Shown here: positions 43,565 through 53,193 of the stretch, piece after piece
How the letters are laid out: each line of letters starts with the position of its first letter
How positions within the stretch are numbered: the stretch's first letter is position 1
Assembly (NCBI RefSeq): GCF_036346595.1
Contig: NZ_CP107834.1
Location: 3,100,001 to 3,164,000 of the forward strand
Length of the DNA stretch: 64,000 nucleotides
DNA from: Streptomyces sp. NBC_00525
GTDB taxonomy: Bacteria > Actinomycetota > Actinomycetes > Streptomycetales > Streptomycetaceae
Direction: 5' to 3'
The notes under the pieces: generated by a model
Seen by the model: the letters and a program-made list of their open reading frames with translations, nothing else
What the model was told of the DNA's origin: nothing
Database searches by the model: none
Program-made: the position numbers and the translations under genes

Positions 43565-44532
43565 CATCAACAGCCGACACGACCCAGCACCCAGACGTCT
43601 CGGAGATCTCCGACCTGACCGAGGGCCTGCTCCCCGACCCCCGCGCCGCTGAGGTGCGCGACCACACCGCTGTCTGCGAACCCTGCGGAGACGTTCTCGC
43701 GTCGCTGGAGGAGATCCGCGGGCTGCTCGGCGACCTGCCCGCGCCGGAACCCATGCCTGCGGACATCGCCGAACGCCTCGACGCCGCCCTCGCCGCCGAG
43801 GCCTTGGCCCGGCTCACGGAATCAGGCCCGGCCGCCGATGTTTCACGTGAAACCAAACCCCAGCCCATAGCCCCGGCCCCCTCATCTCGGCCGGAATCGG
43901 CGGACCGCCCCGCCGGGCACGCCCGTGCGGGTACCGGGCCGGGCCGCCGTACCGGACGCCACCGACGCCGCACCGCCGTACTCGCCACCGCGTTCGGGGC
44001 CGCCGCCCTGGCCGGCATGGGTGTCTTCCTGCTCCAGAACATGCCTGCCGCTCAGAGCAGCAGCAACGCCCCCGCACTGAGTCGGGACACCGCAGCCGAA
44101 AGCCGTTCCACAACGTTCACCCAGTCCTCTCTCCAGGACCAGGTGCACGCTCTGCTGGAACCGCACGCCGCCCCGCCCACCGCCCAGGACTCGGGCTCCA
44201 AGGAGCACGCCCCGTCCGTCGGGTCCAAGTCCTCTCCCCAGAGCGAGCCTTCCCTCCAGACGGCCCCCTCCGACTCCACAGCGCCCGACTCCCCGTTCCG
44301 CGCGCCCTCTGTGACAGTGCCGGAGTGCGTGACGAAGGGCATCGGGCAGGACACCCCCGCCCTCGCCATCGAGAAGGGCACCTACGAAGGCGTCGCCGCC
44401 TTCCTCGTCGTCCTGCCGCACCCCACGGACCCGACCAGCGTCCAGGCCTATGTGGTGGATGCCGCCTGCGTCGGCGCCGAGCCCCCCACCAAGGGAGCGC
44501 TGCTGCTGACACACCCCTACACACGTCCCTGA
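43561..44532 (+). CDS. Anti-sigma factor, membrane-anchored
   Basis: A 323-residue protein. The N-terminus has the zinc anti-sigma pattern HTAVCEPC (HX3CX2C). One membrane helix follows near 140 (TAVLATAFGAAALAGMGVFL), then a long extracellular tail. It probably holds SigM at the membrane. A perfect parS site is embedded in its coding sequence at 43840-43853, encoding VSRET. Confidence 0.88.
   Translation: MTSTADTTQHPDVSEISDLTEGLLPDPRAAEVRDHTAVCEPCGDVLASLEEIRGLLGDLPAPEPMPADIAERLDAALAAEALARLTESGPAADVSRETKPQPIAPAPSSRPESADRPAGHARAGTGPGRRTGRHRRRTAVLATAFGAAALAGMGVFLLQNMPAAQSSSNAPALSRDTAAESRSTTFTQSSLQDQVHALLEPHAAPPTAQDSGSKEHAPSVGSKSSPQSEPSLQTAPSDSTAPDSPFRAPSVTVPECVTKGIGQDTPALAIEKGTYEGVAAFLVVLPHPTDPTSVQAYVVDAACVGAEPPTKGALLLTHPYTRP
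43840..43853. promoter_or_regulatory. parS: parS site inside the anti-sigma coding sequence
   Basis: Perfect GTTTCACGTGAAAC in frame, encoding VSRET in a poorly constrained linker. The only clearly intragenic parS in the window apart from the parA-proximal one. Confidence 0.93.
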
Positions 44533-44562
44533 CAGCACACTGCAGGCGCCCCGACACATCGG

Positions 44563-44588
44563 GGAATGCATCCCCCATAAAATCCGTT
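44563..44588 (+). promoter_or_regulatory. Sigma-R-type promoter of trxBA
   Basis: GGAAT (44563-44567), 18 bases, then GTT (44586-44588): the -35/-10 pattern of thiol-stress sigma-R promoters in Streptomyces. It lies about 77 bases before the trxB start. Confidence 0.8.
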
Positions 44589-44664
44589 GGGTGGGGTGAG
44601 AGTCGTTGAACCGGCCCCAGTAGGCGTGGACAGTAGGCAGTCTGCAGAGACGAGGAAGAAACCC

Positions 44665-45630
44665 GTGAGCGACGTGCGTAATGTGATCATCATTGGCTCT
44701 GGCCCGGCCGGCTACACAGCCGCCCTTTACACCGCGCGCGCCTCGCTGAAGCCGCTGGTCTTCGAGGGAGCCGTCACCGCCGGTGGCGCCCTCATGAACA
44801 CCACCGATGTGGAGAACTTCCCCGGTTTCCAGGACGGGATCATGGGCCCGGAGCTCATGGACAACATGCGCGCCCAGGCCGAGCGCTTCGGTGCCGAGCT
44901 GGTCCCCGACGACGTGGTCTCCGTCGACCTGACCGGTGACATCAAGACCGTCACCGACACCGCCGGAACGGTCCACCGCGCCAAGGCAGTCATCGTGACG
45001 ACGGGCTCGCAGCACCGCAAGCTCGGTCTTCCCAACGAGGACGCGCTCTCCGGACGCGGCGTCTCCTGGTGCGCGACCTGCGACGGCTTCTTCTTCAAGG
45101 ACCAGGACATCGCCGTGGTCGGCGGTGGCGACACCGCGATGGAGGAGGCGACCTTCCTTTCGCGCTTCGCCAAGTCGGTCACCATCATCCACCGCCGTGA
45201 CACGCTGCGCGCCTCCAAGACCATGCAGGAACGCGCCTTCGCCGACCCGAAGATCAAGTTCGCCTGGGACAGCGAGGTTGCCGGCGTCAACGGCGAGCAG
45301 AAGCTGGCCGGGGTGACCCTCCGCAACACCAAGACCGGCGAGACGTCCGAGCTGGCCGTGACTGGTCTGTTCATCGCCGTCGGCCACGACCCGCGCACCG
45401 AACTGTTCAAGGGTCAGCTCGACCTGGACGACGAGGGCTACCTCAAGGTCGCCGCGCCCTCGACGCGCACCAACGTGACCGGGGTCTTCGGCGCCGGCGA
45501 TGTCGTCGACCACACCTACCGCCAGGCGATCACCGCAGCCGGCACCGGCTGCTCCGCCGCCCTCGACGCCGAGCGCTTCCTCGCTGCGCTCGCCGACGAC
45601 GAGAAGGCCGCTTCCGCAGCCACCGTCTGA
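44665..45630 (+). CDS. trxB: Thioredoxin reductase
   Basis: A 321-residue FAD/NADPH enzyme that reduces thioredoxin. FAD motif [14 protein letters not shown], redox CATC in [10 protein letters not shown], and NADPH motif [12 protein letters not shown] are all present. GTG 44665 follows GAGGAAG. An upstream in-frame start is rejected because it would precede the probable transcription start. It forms an operon with trxA. Confidence 0.96.
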   Translation: MSDVRNVIIIGSGPAGYTAALYTARASLKPLVFEGAVTAGGALMNTTDVENFPGFQDGIMGPELMDNMRAQAERFGAELVPDDVVSVDLTGDIKTVTDTAGTVHRAKAVIVTTGSQHRKLGLPNEDALSGRGVSWCATCDGFFFKDQDIAVVGGGDTAMEEATFLSRFAKSVTIIHRRDTLRASKTMQERAFADPKIKFAWDSEVAGVNGEQKLAGVTLRNTKTGETSELAVTGLFIAVGHDPRTELFKGQLDLDDEGYLKVAAPSTRTNVTGVFGAGDVVDHTYRQAITAAGTGCSAALDAERFLAALADDEKAASAATV

Positions 45631-45683
45631 CCCGCGCCTCATTCACCTCCCCACCCACACCCCACGAAGTTAAGGAGGACGCC

Positions 45684-46013
45684 GTGGCCGGCGCCCTGAA
45701 GAACGTGACCGACGACTCCTTCGAGCAGGATGTCCTCAAGAGCGACAAGCCGGTTCTGGTGGACTTCTGGGCCGCCTGGTGCGGCCCGTGCCGTCAGATC
45801 GCCCCGTCGCTGGAGGCCATCGCGGCGGAGCACGGCGAGATCGAGGTCGTGAAGCTCAACATCGACGAGAACCCGGCCACGGCCGCCAAGTACGGCGTCA
45901 TGTCCATTCCGACGCTGAACGTCTACCAGGGTGGCGAGGTCGCCAAGACCATCGTGGGCGCCAAGCCGAAGGCCGCGATCCTTCGCGAGCTCTCGGGCTT
46001 CATCGCCGAGTAA
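45684..46013 (+). CDS. trxA: Thioredoxin
   Basis: A 109-residue thioredoxin with the WCGPCRQ active site (Cys33 and Cys36) and cis-proline region MSIPTLNVYQGG. GTG 45684 follows AAGGAGG. It is 53 bases after trxB and likely co-transcribed from the sigma-R promoter. Confidence 0.96.
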   Translation: MAGALKNVTDDSFEQDVLKSDKPVLVDFWAAWCGPCRQIAPSLEAIAAEHGEIEVVKLNIDENPATAAKYGVMSIPTLNVYQGGEVAKTIVGAKPKAAILRELSGFIAE

Positions 46014-46033
46014 GGCAGAACCCGCGTCTGCTT

Positions 46034-46047
46034 GTTTCACGTGAAAC
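46034..46047. promoter_or_regulatory. parS: parS site (perfect)
   Basis: Perfect GTTTCACGTGAAAC 21 bases after the trxA stop. Its last four bases form the base of the terminator stem at 46044. Confidence 0.95.
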
Positions 46048-46076
46048 GGGCCCGTCCGCCAAGGACGGGCCCGTTT
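46044..46076. terminator. Terminator hairpin, trxA/GNAT convergence
   Basis: A perfect 14-bp stem (46044-46057 with 46063-46076), overlapping the end of parS. It lies between trxA and the converging GNAT gene. Confidence 0.85.
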
Positions 46077-46121
46077 CTCATGCTCCGGCGCCCCTGCTCA
46101 CCGCATGCCTCGGGGAACGGC

Positions 46122-46739
46122 TCACAACGGCCGCAGCGCAGGCTCCTTCTGCACCGCTCCCAGGAGCCGGTCCAAAGCCATCTCGACGTCTTCCTTCCAG
46201 GAGAGCGTCGTACGCAGTTCCAGCCGCAGCCGCGGGTGGACCGGGTGCGGCCGTACGGTCTTGAACCCCACCGCCAGCAGATGGTCGGCCGGCAGTACAC
46301 AGGCCGGCTCCTTCCAGCGGGCGTCCCCAAAGGCTTCGATCGCCTTGAAGCCCCGGCGGATCAGGTCCTTGGCCACGGTCTGCACCATGACCCGTCCCAA
46401 CCCCTGCCCCCGGTACCCCGGCATGATCAACCCCGTCATCAACTGCACGGCGTCGGAGGAGACCGGACTCGTCGGAAAGGCGGTGGCTCGCGGGACATAG
46501 GCAGGCGGGGCATAGAGCACGAAGCCGGCCGGTACATCGTCGACGTACACCACACGCCCGCAGGAGCCCCACTCCAAAAGCACTCCGGAGATCCACGCCT
46601 CCTTCTCCCGGTCGGCCGTTCCGTTCTTGACGGCGGCCTCACCGCTGACCGGGTCGAGCTCCCAGAACACACAGGAGCGGCAGCGCCGGGGAAGGTCGGG
46701 AAGGTTGTCCAGCGTGAGTGGTACGAGCCGACGCCCCAT
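46122..46739 (-). CDS. GNAT-family acetyltransferase
   Basis: A 205-residue GNAT. The acetyl-CoA loop is GLIMPGYRGQGLGRVMVQTV. The N-terminus has a CRSCVFWELDPVSG segment typical of a Streptomyces subgroup. It is conserved between trxA and parB in Streptomyces. Substrate unknown. Confidence 0.85.
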   Translation of the reverse strand: MGRRLVPLTLDNLPDLPRRCRSCVFWELDPVSGEAAVKNGTADREKEAWISGVLLEWGSCGRVVYVDDVPAGFVLYAPPAYVPRATAFPTSPVSSDAVQLMTGLIMPGYRGQGLGRVMVQTVAKDLIRRGFKAIEAFGDARWKEPACVLPADHLLAVGFKTVRPHPVHPRLRLELRTTLSWKEDVEMALDRLLGAVQKEPALRPL

Positions 46740-46845
46740 GAAGGCTGTTCCTCACTTCTCTCGCCCACCGCGTCGTGGACGGAAATGACCTGCCAACACG
46801 CATCGTAACTACCCCTGAATCAAGCCGACACCGCGAGATAGCAAA

Positions 46846-46883
46846 GGGCGGGCTGTATTCCGTGAACCGGAAACAGCCCGCCC
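46846..46883 (-). terminator. Terminator hairpin of parB
   Basis: An 11-bp outer stem (46846-46856 with 46873-46883) plus an inner TTCCG/CGGAA stem, 25 bases past the parB stop. Confidence 0.75.
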
Positions 46884-46907
46884 GCAGCATGAGCGTCCAG
46901 GGGGAAA

Positions 46908-47987
46908 TCAGCTCTCGTCGTCCTCGACCGGCTCCTCGGACTGAGCCCGGTCCAGCACCCGGCCCTCGCCCGGCGCGAGGCTGCCGAGGATGCGGTCCAG
47001 GTCCTCCATCGAGGCGAACTCGACGACGATCTTGCCCTTCTTCTGCCCCAGGTCGACCTTCACCCGGGTCTCGAAGCGGTCGGAGAGCCGGGACGCCAGA
47101 TCGGAGAGCGCCGGGGAGACCCGGGCGCCCGCCCGAGGACCCTTGGCCTTCTTGGTGCTCGTGGGTCCGGAGCCCATGAGCGTCACGATCTCCTCAACGG
47201 CACGCACCGAAAGACCCTCGGCCACGATGCGATGGGCCAGCTTGTCCTGCTCCTCGGAGTCGTCCACCGAGAGCAGGGCTCGCGCGTGGCCCGCCGACAG
47301 CACTCCTGCGGCGACCCTGCGCTGGACCGGCGCCGACAGCCGCAGCAGCCGCAGCGTGTTGGACACCTGGGGCCGGGACCTTCCGATCCGGTCGGCCAGC
47401 TGGTCATGCGTGCACTTGAAGTCCTTGAGGAGCTGGTCGTACGCGGCCGCCTCCTCCAGCGGGTTCAGCTGAGCCCGGTGCAGGTTCTCCAGGAGGGCAT
47501 CCAGCAGAAGCTTCTCGTCGTCGGTGGCACGGACGATGGCCGGGATACGCTCCAGGCCGGCCTCCCGACAGGCCCTCCATCGCCGCTCACCCATGATGAG
47601 CTCGAAGCGGTCGGCCCCGGTCTTCCGCACCACGACCGGCTGGAGCAGACCCACCTCCTTGATGGAGGTGACCAGTTCCGCCAGCGCGTCCTCGTCGAAG
47701 ACCTCACGCGGCTGACGCGGATTCGGCGTGATGGAGTCGAGCGGTACCTCGGCGAAGTACGCACCGGCCACGTCGCCCGCGACCCGTGCATCGGAGACCG
47801 GCGCGCTCGGCTCCGGCACCACCGGATTGGCCCCCAGCGTGGTCACCTTGGCAGCGGCCACACCGCGTTCCGTGGTGAGAACCGGCGAGCCGGACCCGGC
47901 CCCGGTGGACGGCAACTGCTTCTCCTGCGGAGCGGCAGGGATCAGGGCACCGAGCCCTCGCCCCAACCCTCGACGACGCTCACTCAC
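46908..47987 (-). CDS. parB: Chromosome-partitioning protein ParB
   Basis: A 359-residue CTP-dependent clamp that loads at parS. It has the ParB/Srx fold with [20 protein letters not shown], the parS-reading HTH ([20 protein letters not shown]), and a C-terminal dimerisation domain. It overlaps parA by four bases. Nine parS sites lie in this window. Confidence 0.96.
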   Translation of the reverse strand: MSERRRGLGRGLGALIPAAPQEKQLPSTGAGSGSPVLTTERGVAAAKVTTLGANPVVPEPSAPVSDARVAGDVAGAYFAEVPLDSITPNPRQPREVFDEDALAELVTSIKEVGLLQPVVVRKTGADRFELIMGERRWRACREAGLERIPAIVRATDDEKLLLDALLENLHRAQLNPLEEAAAYDQLLKDFKCTHDQLADRIGRSRPQVSNTLRLLRLSAPVQRRVAAGVLSAGHARALLSVDDSEEQDKLAHRIVAEGLSVRAVEEIVTLMGSGPTSTKKAKGPRAGARVSPALSDLASRLSDRFETRVKVDLGQKKGKIVVEFASMEDLDRILGSLAPGEGRVLDRAQSEEPVEDDES

Positions 47988-49060
47988 TGGATCCCCTCCG
48001 AATTGCTCTGCTGACTGATCGAACCACCCGTGTGGGCGTGCTGGCCCTCGTAATGCACCCCGACCCCGCGCAGCGCGATCTCCCGAGCGGCTTCGAGGTA
48101 CGACAGCGATCCGCTGGAACCGGGGTCGTAGGTGAGCACGGTCTGCCCGTAGCTCGGCGCCTCGGAGATACGGACCGACCGGGGGATGCTGGTCCGCAGC
48201 ACCTCCTTGCCGAAGTGACTGCGCACCTCCTCCGCCACCTGCGACGCCAGCCGGGTACGGCCGTCGTACATGGTGAGCAGAATCGTCGACACATGAAGAT
48301 CGGGGTTCAAGTGGCCCCGTACCAACTCGACGTTACGCAGGAGCTGACCCAGCCCCTCCAGCGCGTAGTACTCGCACTGGATGGGGATCAGTACCTCCGC
48401 ACCGGCCACCAGTGCGTTGACCGTCAGCAGGCCCAGAGAGGGCGGGCAGTCGATCAGGATGTAGTCCAGCGGCTGCTCATACGCCTGGATGGCGCGCTGG
48501 AGTCGACTCTCCCGCGCCACCAGCGACACCAGCTCGATCTCCGCACCGGCGAGATCGATGGTGGCCGGGGCGCAGAAGAGGCCTTCGACGTCCTTGACGG
48601 GCTGGACCACGTCGGAGAGCGGCTTGCTCTCCACCAGGACGTCATAGATTGAGGGAACTTCGGCGTGATGGTCGATGCCCAGAGCCGTGGAGGCATTGCC
48701 CTGCGGGTCGAGGTCCACCACCAGGACACGTGCACCGTGCAAGGCCAGTGACGCGGCGAGGTTGACCGTGGAGGTGGTCTTGCCCACCCCGCCCTTCTGG
48801 TTGGCCACCACCATGACGCGCGTCTGCTCGGGCCTCGGCAGCCCTTCACCGGCACGGCCGAGGGCTTCCACCGCCAGCTGGGCCGCGCGACCGATGGGGG
48901 TGTCGTCCATCGGCGGCGGTGTTTCACGTGAAACACCGTCTCCCGCCGATTCGGTTCGGGGGCCGGGGACCGGATCGGTCATCGGCCCCGCGATGTTGGC
49001 GTCGGACCGCAAGGATTCACTCTCCTCGACTTCAGGCTCGCAATGAGCAGAGCCTGTCAT
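47984..49060 (-). CDS. parA: Chromosome-partitioning ATPase ParA
   Basis: A Walker-type ATPase moving ParB-bound origins. Deviant Walker [11 protein letters not shown], Walker A' [10 protein letters not shown] and Walker [13 protein letters not shown] are all present. The start is uncertain: ATG 49060 (358 residues) is chosen, close to the usual Streptomyces length, but it lacks a Shine-Dalgarno. ATG 48910 would give 308 residues starting at [10 protein letters not shown]. The region between encodes a low-complexity tail and holds a parS site. Confidence 0.9.
   Translation of the reverse strand: MTGSAHCEPEVEESESLRSDANIAGPMTDPVPGPRTESAGDGVSRETPPPMDDTPIGRAAQLAVEALGRAGEGLPRPEQTRVMVVANQKGGVGKTTSTVNLAASLALHGARVLVVDLDPQGNASTALGIDHHAEVPSIYDVLVESKPLSDVVQPVKDVEGLFCAPATIDLAGAEIELVSLVARESRLQRAIQAYEQPLDYILIDCPPSLGLLTVNALVAGAEVLIPIQCEYYALEGLGQLLRNVELVRGHLNPDLHVSTILLTMYDGRTRLASQVAEEVRSHFGKEVLRTSIPRSVRISEAPSYGQTVLTYDPGSSGSLSYLEAAREIALRGVGVHYEGQHAHTGGSISQQSNSEGIQ
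48921..48934. promoter_or_regulatory. parS: parS site at the parA 5' end
   Basis: Perfect GTTTCACGTGAAAC. With start 49060 it lies inside parA (encoding VSRET); with start 48910 it lies 10 bases upstream of the gene. ParB binding here could affect parA expression. Confidence 0.95.
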
Positions 49061-49206
49061 GGTTTCGGGGTCGTGAACCAGCGAGGCCCGCTCTTCTGTG
49101 GATGAAACCACGTCTGTGGACAACTCCGGAGCCCTAACGGGCCTGCGATAGGGAGGGGCGGCTGCCTCATGACCGCGACCGATGATTCCATGCAGCAGCG
49201 AACGAC

Positions 49207-49220
49207 GTTTCACGTGAAAC
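49207..49220. promoter_or_regulatory. parS: parS site between parA and rsmG
   Basis: Perfect GTTTCACGTGAAAC in the 251-base gap between the rsmG stop and parA start, within the probable parAB promoter region. Confidence 0.95.
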
Positions 49221-49311
49221 ACGATGCCTCCGCAGCGTGGCCACGGAGTCACGACACTCCGCGTGGGCCCCGTACGCTCCACGCCTATGGGGCACGAGGC
49301 CGGCACCAGGC

Positions 49312-50046
49312 TCAGCGGCGGCGCCGTGTCCGGCTGCTCCGGGCGGCCTTGGCCCGCTTTGCGGCGAACCTCACACCCCCCGGACTCTCGCCGACGACCA
49401 CACGGACCACCGTGGACAGTGGATCAACCACGCCTTCGCCGACATGCAGCACCTCGGTCTCCACCACACCCAGCTTGCTGAGCGCGGCACGGGCACCATT
49501 GATCTCTTCCTCCGCGGTGTCGCCCTTGAGCGCGAGCATCTCGCCGTAGGGCCGCAGCAGGGGCACGCCCCAGCCGGCCAGCCGGTCCAGTGGCGCCACC
49601 GCGCGGGCGGTGACCACATGCACGGGCTGCAGGGAACCGAGGACCTCCTCAGCCCGGCCGCGTACGACCGTCACATGGTCGAGGCCCAGCAGCTCGACGA
49701 CCTCCTGGAGGAAGTTCGTCCGGCGCAGCAGCGGTTCCAGCAGGGTGATCTTCAGGTCCCGGCGCACCAGCGCCAGGGGGATGCCCGGGAGCCCCGCGCC
49801 CGAGCCGACATCGCAGACCGTGACCCCCTCGGGGACGACCTCGGAGAGCACCGCGCAGTTCAGCAGATGCCTCTCCCACAGGCGCGGAACCTCGCGCGGA
49901 CCGATCAGACCGCGTGTGACCCCCGCATCCGCCAGCAGTTCCGCGTACCGGACAGCTTCGGGAAAGCTCTCACCGAATACTGTCCGGGCCTCTTCCGGCG
50001 CCTCGGGAAGCGCTACTTCCTCCGTCACGGGGGACCGTCCTTCCAT
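49312..50046 (-). CDS. rsmG: 16S rRNA m7G527 methyltransferase RsmG
   Basis: A 244-residue SAM-dependent enzyme that methylates G527 of 16S rRNA. The SAM site is [20 protein letters not shown]. The preceding [13 protein letters not shown] motif and basic C-terminus fit RsmG/GidB. Loss of this gene is a known route to low-level streptomycin resistance. It lies between khpB and parA as in most bacteria. Confidence 0.95.
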   Translation of the reverse strand: MEGRSPVTEEVALPEAPEEARTVFGESFPEAVRYAELLADAGVTRGLIGPREVPRLWERHLLNCAVLSEVVPEGVTVCDVGSGAGLPGIPLALVRRDLKITLLEPLLRRTNFLQEVVELLGLDHVTVVRGRAEEVLGSLQPVHVVTARAVAPLDRLAGWGVPLLRPYGEMLALKGDTAEEEINGARAALSKLGVVETEVLHVGEGVVDPLSTVVRVVVGESPGGVRFAAKRAKAARSSRTRRRR

Positions 50047-50092
50047 ACCGCACTACCGCACCATGGGTGGCTGTCTATCAGGCTGACAAAGA

Positions 50093-50122
50093 TCGGCCCC
50101 GTCTGCGAACAGACGGGGCCGA
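50093..50122 (-). terminator. Terminator/attenuator hairpin between khpB and rsmG
   Basis: A perfect 13-bp stem (50093-50105 with 50110-50122) with a CGAA loop in the 92-base gap. It may partly separate rsmG-parAB transcription from the rpmH operon. Confidence 0.75.
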
Positions 50123-50138
50123 CAGGTAAAGGAGCCGG

Positions 50139-50648
50139 TCAGGCCGGCAGAACGACGACGAAGCGCTGCGGCTCCTCGCCCTCCGATTCACTGCGGAGAC
50201 CCGCCGCGGCGACCGCGTCGTGCACGACCTTGCGCTCGAACGGGGTCATCGGCTTCAGCTTCACCGGCTCACCGGTGCTCTTGACCTTGTCCGCCGCCTT
50301 GGCACCCAGCTCGGCGAGCTCCGTGCGCTTCTTGGCCCGGAACCCGGCGATGTCCAGCATCAGACGGCTCCGGTCGCCGGTCTCCCGGTGCACGGCCAGC
50401 CGCGTCAGCTCCTGGAGGGCTTCCAGGACCTCGCCGTCGCGCCCCACGAGCTTCTGCAGATCGCGCGCCGACTCGCTGATGATCGAGACTGCGGCCCGGT
50501 CCGCCTCGACGTCCATGTCGATGTCGCCGTCGAGATCGGCGATGTCGAGCAGGCCCTCGAGGTAGTCCGCTGCGATCTCGCCTTCCTGCTCAAGGCGGGT
50601 CAGAGTGTCGCTGCCCTCAGCGGCCGTGGAGGTGGTGCCTTCCGTCAC
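50139..50648 (-). CDS. khpB: RNA-binding protein KhpB/Jag (KH-R3H)
   Basis: A 169-residue protein with a KH-like segment (SARDLQKLVGRDGEVLEALQ) and a C-terminal R3H domain (LKPMTPFERKVVHDAV). GTG 50648 follows AAGGAG. It lies 14 bases after yidC. KhpB proteins bind small RNAs and influence cell elongation. Confidence 0.9.
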   Translation of the reverse strand: MTEGTTSTAAEGSDTLTRLEQEGEIAADYLEGLLDIADLDGDIDMDVEADRAAVSIISESARDLQKLVGRDGEVLEALQELTRLAVHRETGDRSRLMLDIAGFRAKKRTELAELGAKAADKVKSTGEPVKLKPMTPFERKVVHDAVAAAGLRSESEGEEPQRFVVVLPA

Positions 50649-50662
50649 GGATGGACTCCTTC

Positions 50663-51922
50663 TTACTTCTTGGACGGGTGCTTGGGCCCCTGCGGACCCT
50701 TGCGCTGTCCGGACTTGGCTTGGCGTGAGGAACCGGACGCGGCCTTGCCCGCCGGCTTCGGCTTGGCGCCCTGCGCGGCGCCCTTCTGCAGGGAGGTCTT
50801 GGACGCGGTCTCGCCGGAGACACCGTCCTTGGTCCCACCCAGGTGTGCGGCACCGGTCTGGCGCTGCGACTTGGTCTGCCGCTTGGGCTGGCGGCGCTGT
50901 GCACCGCTGCCCTCGGCGTCGGCGATGGCGGTGTCGCTCTTGGCGACGGTGCCGTCCTCCTGCGGGGCGAGGCCCAGCTTGGCCAGGCCGACGACGAACT
51001 TGCGCTCGATGTCGTTGCGGTCCGGGCCCTTGGCCACGATCCGCTTGACGGTGTTGCGCCGGGTCCGGCCGCGGACCTCGCCGTGGGCGGTGACGCTCTT
51101 GAGGAGCCGCTCGAGGTAGTGGTCCTGGGCCTTGCTGCCCGGCGTCGGGTTCTGGTTGATCACGTACATCTGCTGACCCATGGTCCAGACGTTGGTGGTC
51201 AGCCAGTAGACGAGGACACCGACGGGGAAGTTGATACCCATGACGGCGAAGATCACCGGGAAGATGTACATCAGCATCTTCTGCTGCTGCATGTACGGCG
51301 TCTTGACCGTGAGGTCGACGTTCTTCGTCATCAGCTGGCGCTGCGTGAAGAACTGCGAGGCCGACATCAGCACGATCATGACCGCGGTGACGACCCGGAC
51401 GTCGGTCAGCGAGGCGCCGAGGCTCTGGACCTTCTCCGCACTGTCCATGAACTTGGCGGCCAGCGGGGCGCCGAAGATGTGCGCCTGACGCGCGCTGTCC
51501 AGCAGCGACTGGTCGATGACGCCGATCTTCTTGTTCGAGGCGATCGCGGAGAGTACGTGGTAGAGCGCGAAGAAGAACGGCGACTGCGCGAGGATGGGGA
51601 GGCACGAGGAGAGCGGGTTGGTACCCGTCTCCTTGTACAGCTTCATCATCTCTTCGGACTGACGCTGCTTGTCGCTCTTGTAGCGCTCCTGGATCGCCTT
51701 CATCTTCGGCTGGAGCAGCTGCATGTTCCGCGTCGACTTGATCTGCTTGACGAACAGCGGGATCAGACAGATACGGATCAGCACCACGAGGGACACGATG
51801 GACAGACCCCAGGCCCATCCCGTGTCGGGGCCGAAGATCGCCCCGTACAACTTGTGGAACTGGACGATGACCCAGGAGACGGGCCAGGTGATGAAGCTGA
51901 ACAGACTGGCAATCGTGTCCAC
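50663..51922 (-). CDS. yidC: Membrane protein insertase YidC
   Basis: A 419-residue insertase. The five core hydrophobic segments run from about 5 to 265 ([40 protein letters not shown]). The C-terminal 120 residues are basic and hydrophilic, suited to ribosome contact. Actinobacterial form without the large periplasmic domain of E. coli. It lies four bases after yidD. Confidence 0.95.
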   Translation of the reverse strand: MDTIASLFSFITWPVSWVIVQFHKLYGAIFGPDTGWAWGLSIVSLVVLIRICLIPLFVKQIKSTRNMQLLQPKMKAIQERYKSDKQRQSEEMMKLYKETGTNPLSSCLPILAQSPFFFALYHVLSAIASNKKIGVIDQSLLDSARQAHIFGAPLAAKFMDSAEKVQSLGASLTDVRVVTAVMIVLMSASQFFTQRQLMTKNVDLTVKTPYMQQQKMLMYIFPVIFAVMGINFPVGVLVYWLTTNVWTMGQQMYVINQNPTPGSKAQDHYLERLLKSVTAHGEVRGRTRRNTVKRIVAKGPDRNDIERKFVVGLAKLGLAPQEDGTVAKSDTAIADAEGSGAQRRQPKRQTKSQRQTGAAHLGGTKDGVSGETASKTSLQKGAAQGAKPKPAGKAASGSSRQAKSGQRKGPQGPKHPSKK

Positions 51923-51925
51923 TAA

Positions 51926-52285
51926 TCAAGCTCCTTGAGCATTGGGCGAAGTCTCTGCGGCCGAACTCGGGAGGTCGTTGGCCGACCCCCCGGAAGGCAC
52001 GTCAGCGGCGGAGTCCCCGCCCTTGCTGCCGCGTATGGCGCTGCGCAGCATCTCGTGCCAACGCGGACGTTTGCGTGGTGGCACATAGTCCACGCCGCCG
52101 GGGGACCACGGATTGCATCGCAGGATGCGCCAGGCCGTCAGCGCTGTTCCCTTGATCGCTCCGTGCCGGTCGATCGCCGTATACCCGTAGTGGGAACACG
52201 ACGGGTAGTACCGGCAGACCGGCCCGAGGAGTGGGCTGATCGTCCACTGGTACAGCTTGATGAGAGCCAGCAGCGGGTACTTCAT
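51926..52285 (-). CDS. yidD: Membrane-insertion efficiency factor YidD
   Basis: A 119-residue protein with the YidD core ([20 protein letters not shown] then [19 protein letters not shown]). It overlaps rnpA by four bases and precedes yidC, the usual order. Confidence 0.94.
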   Translation of the reverse strand: MKYPLLALIKLYQWTISPLLGPVCRYYPSCSHYGYTAIDRHGAIKGTALTAWRILRCNPWSPGGVDYVPPRKRPRWHEMLRSAIRGSKGGDSAADVPSGGSANDLPSSAAETSPNAQGA

Positions 52286-52653
52286 CGCACGCCCCCTCCC
52301 AGCAGCCGCTGAAACGCGGCGTCCAGGTCTCGGGCCAGCTGTTCATGGCCGGCGTCACCCGCTCCGGGCAACGCTCGCACCACAACCAGGCTACCGGGGG
52401 GCAGCAGGGCGAGCCGTTCTCGGACCAGGTGACGAAGCTTGCGCTTCACCGCAGTGCGTACGACCGCACCACCCACGGCCTTGCTGACAACGAAACCCGC
52501 ACGCGGCGGGGGAACGTTCTCCCCAGTCACGTGCGGGTCGGTTGCACCGCTGCGTAGATGGACGACGAGGTGCGGACGACCGGCCCGGCGTCCTCGTCGT
52601 ACTGCGGTCGCGAAGTCCTCGCGCCGCCTCAGCCGATTCTCGGAAGGCAGCAC
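52282..52653 (-). CDS. rnpA: Ribonuclease P protein component
   Basis: A 123-residue basic protein cofactor of RNase P, with [20 protein letters not shown] and the RNR-like region [19 protein letters not shown]. It lies 21 bases after rpmH. Confidence 0.95.
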   Translation of the reverse strand: MLPSENRLRRREDFATAVRRGRRAGRPHLVVHLRSGATDPHVTGENVPPPRAGFVVSKAVGGAVVRTAVKRKLRHLVRERLALLPPGSLVVVRALPGAGDAGHEQLARDLDAAFQRLLGGGVR

Positions 52654-52674
52654 GTCATGACGACCTGTACGCGA

Positions 52675-52812
52675 TCAGGCGGACAGGCTGGCGCGACCCT
52701 TGCTGCGGCGGGACGCGAGAATCGCGCGGCCGGCACGGGTGCGCATCCGCAGCCGGAAGCCGTGGGTCTTCGCGCGACGACGGTTGTTCGGCTGGAAGGT
52801 GCGCTTGCTCAC
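52675..52812 (-). CDS. rpmH: Ribosomal protein bL34
   Basis: A 45-residue basic protein: [20 protein letters not shown], then an [13 protein letters not shown] tail ending [11 protein letters not shown] 52812. First gene of the leftward rpmH-rnpA-yidD-yidC-khpB operon. Confidence 0.96.
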   Translation of the reverse strand: MSKRTFQPNNRRRAKTHGFRLRMRTRAGRAILASRRSKGRASLSA

Positions 52813-53193
52813 TCGGGGGCTCCAGAAATGACTCGGGTGTTGGCGGGACATCGCCTGGCTGTCACCGTGCGCCCACGAGGGACTCGCGTAAACGCTCTAG
52901 TGCACCGCTTCACGATCACTGATCGTGATCTTTGCCCATCGGAGGCAGGCGGCAGCAGCCATCGACAACTCGACCTGGTCACGGTACGCGCGGCTACGCC
53001 ATCCGGTCAAACCGACCCTGTCGGGCCTCCCATTGTGCACAGCCTGTGGACAACGACTTGAACGACGCGGGTCGTGCTGACTACCGTGACTGAACTCCGG
53101 TTCTTTTTCTTCCCGCCTGCCGGTCCTCACCCACCCCGACCCCAACCGTCCCGAGAACCACACATTCGTGGGACCAGCGAGAGAGCGTGCCTT
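52813..53193. promoter_or_regulatory. rpmH-dnaA divergent promoter region
   Basis: A 381-base gap with no gene. It contains a perfect 19-bp palindrome (52910-52928, TCACGATCA-C-TGATCGTGA), a perfect reverse DnaA box TGTGGACAA at 53045-53053 and a probable dnaA promoter: TTGAAC (53058-53063), 18 bases, TACCGT (53082-53087). The box abuts the -35, consistent with DnaA autorepression. Confidence 0.7.

Noticed and set aside
50139..51929. Single long fusion frame over khpB and yidC
   Set aside because: It only arises because khpB's frame stays open upstream; yidC is intact in its own frame and khpB has a good ribosome site at 50648.
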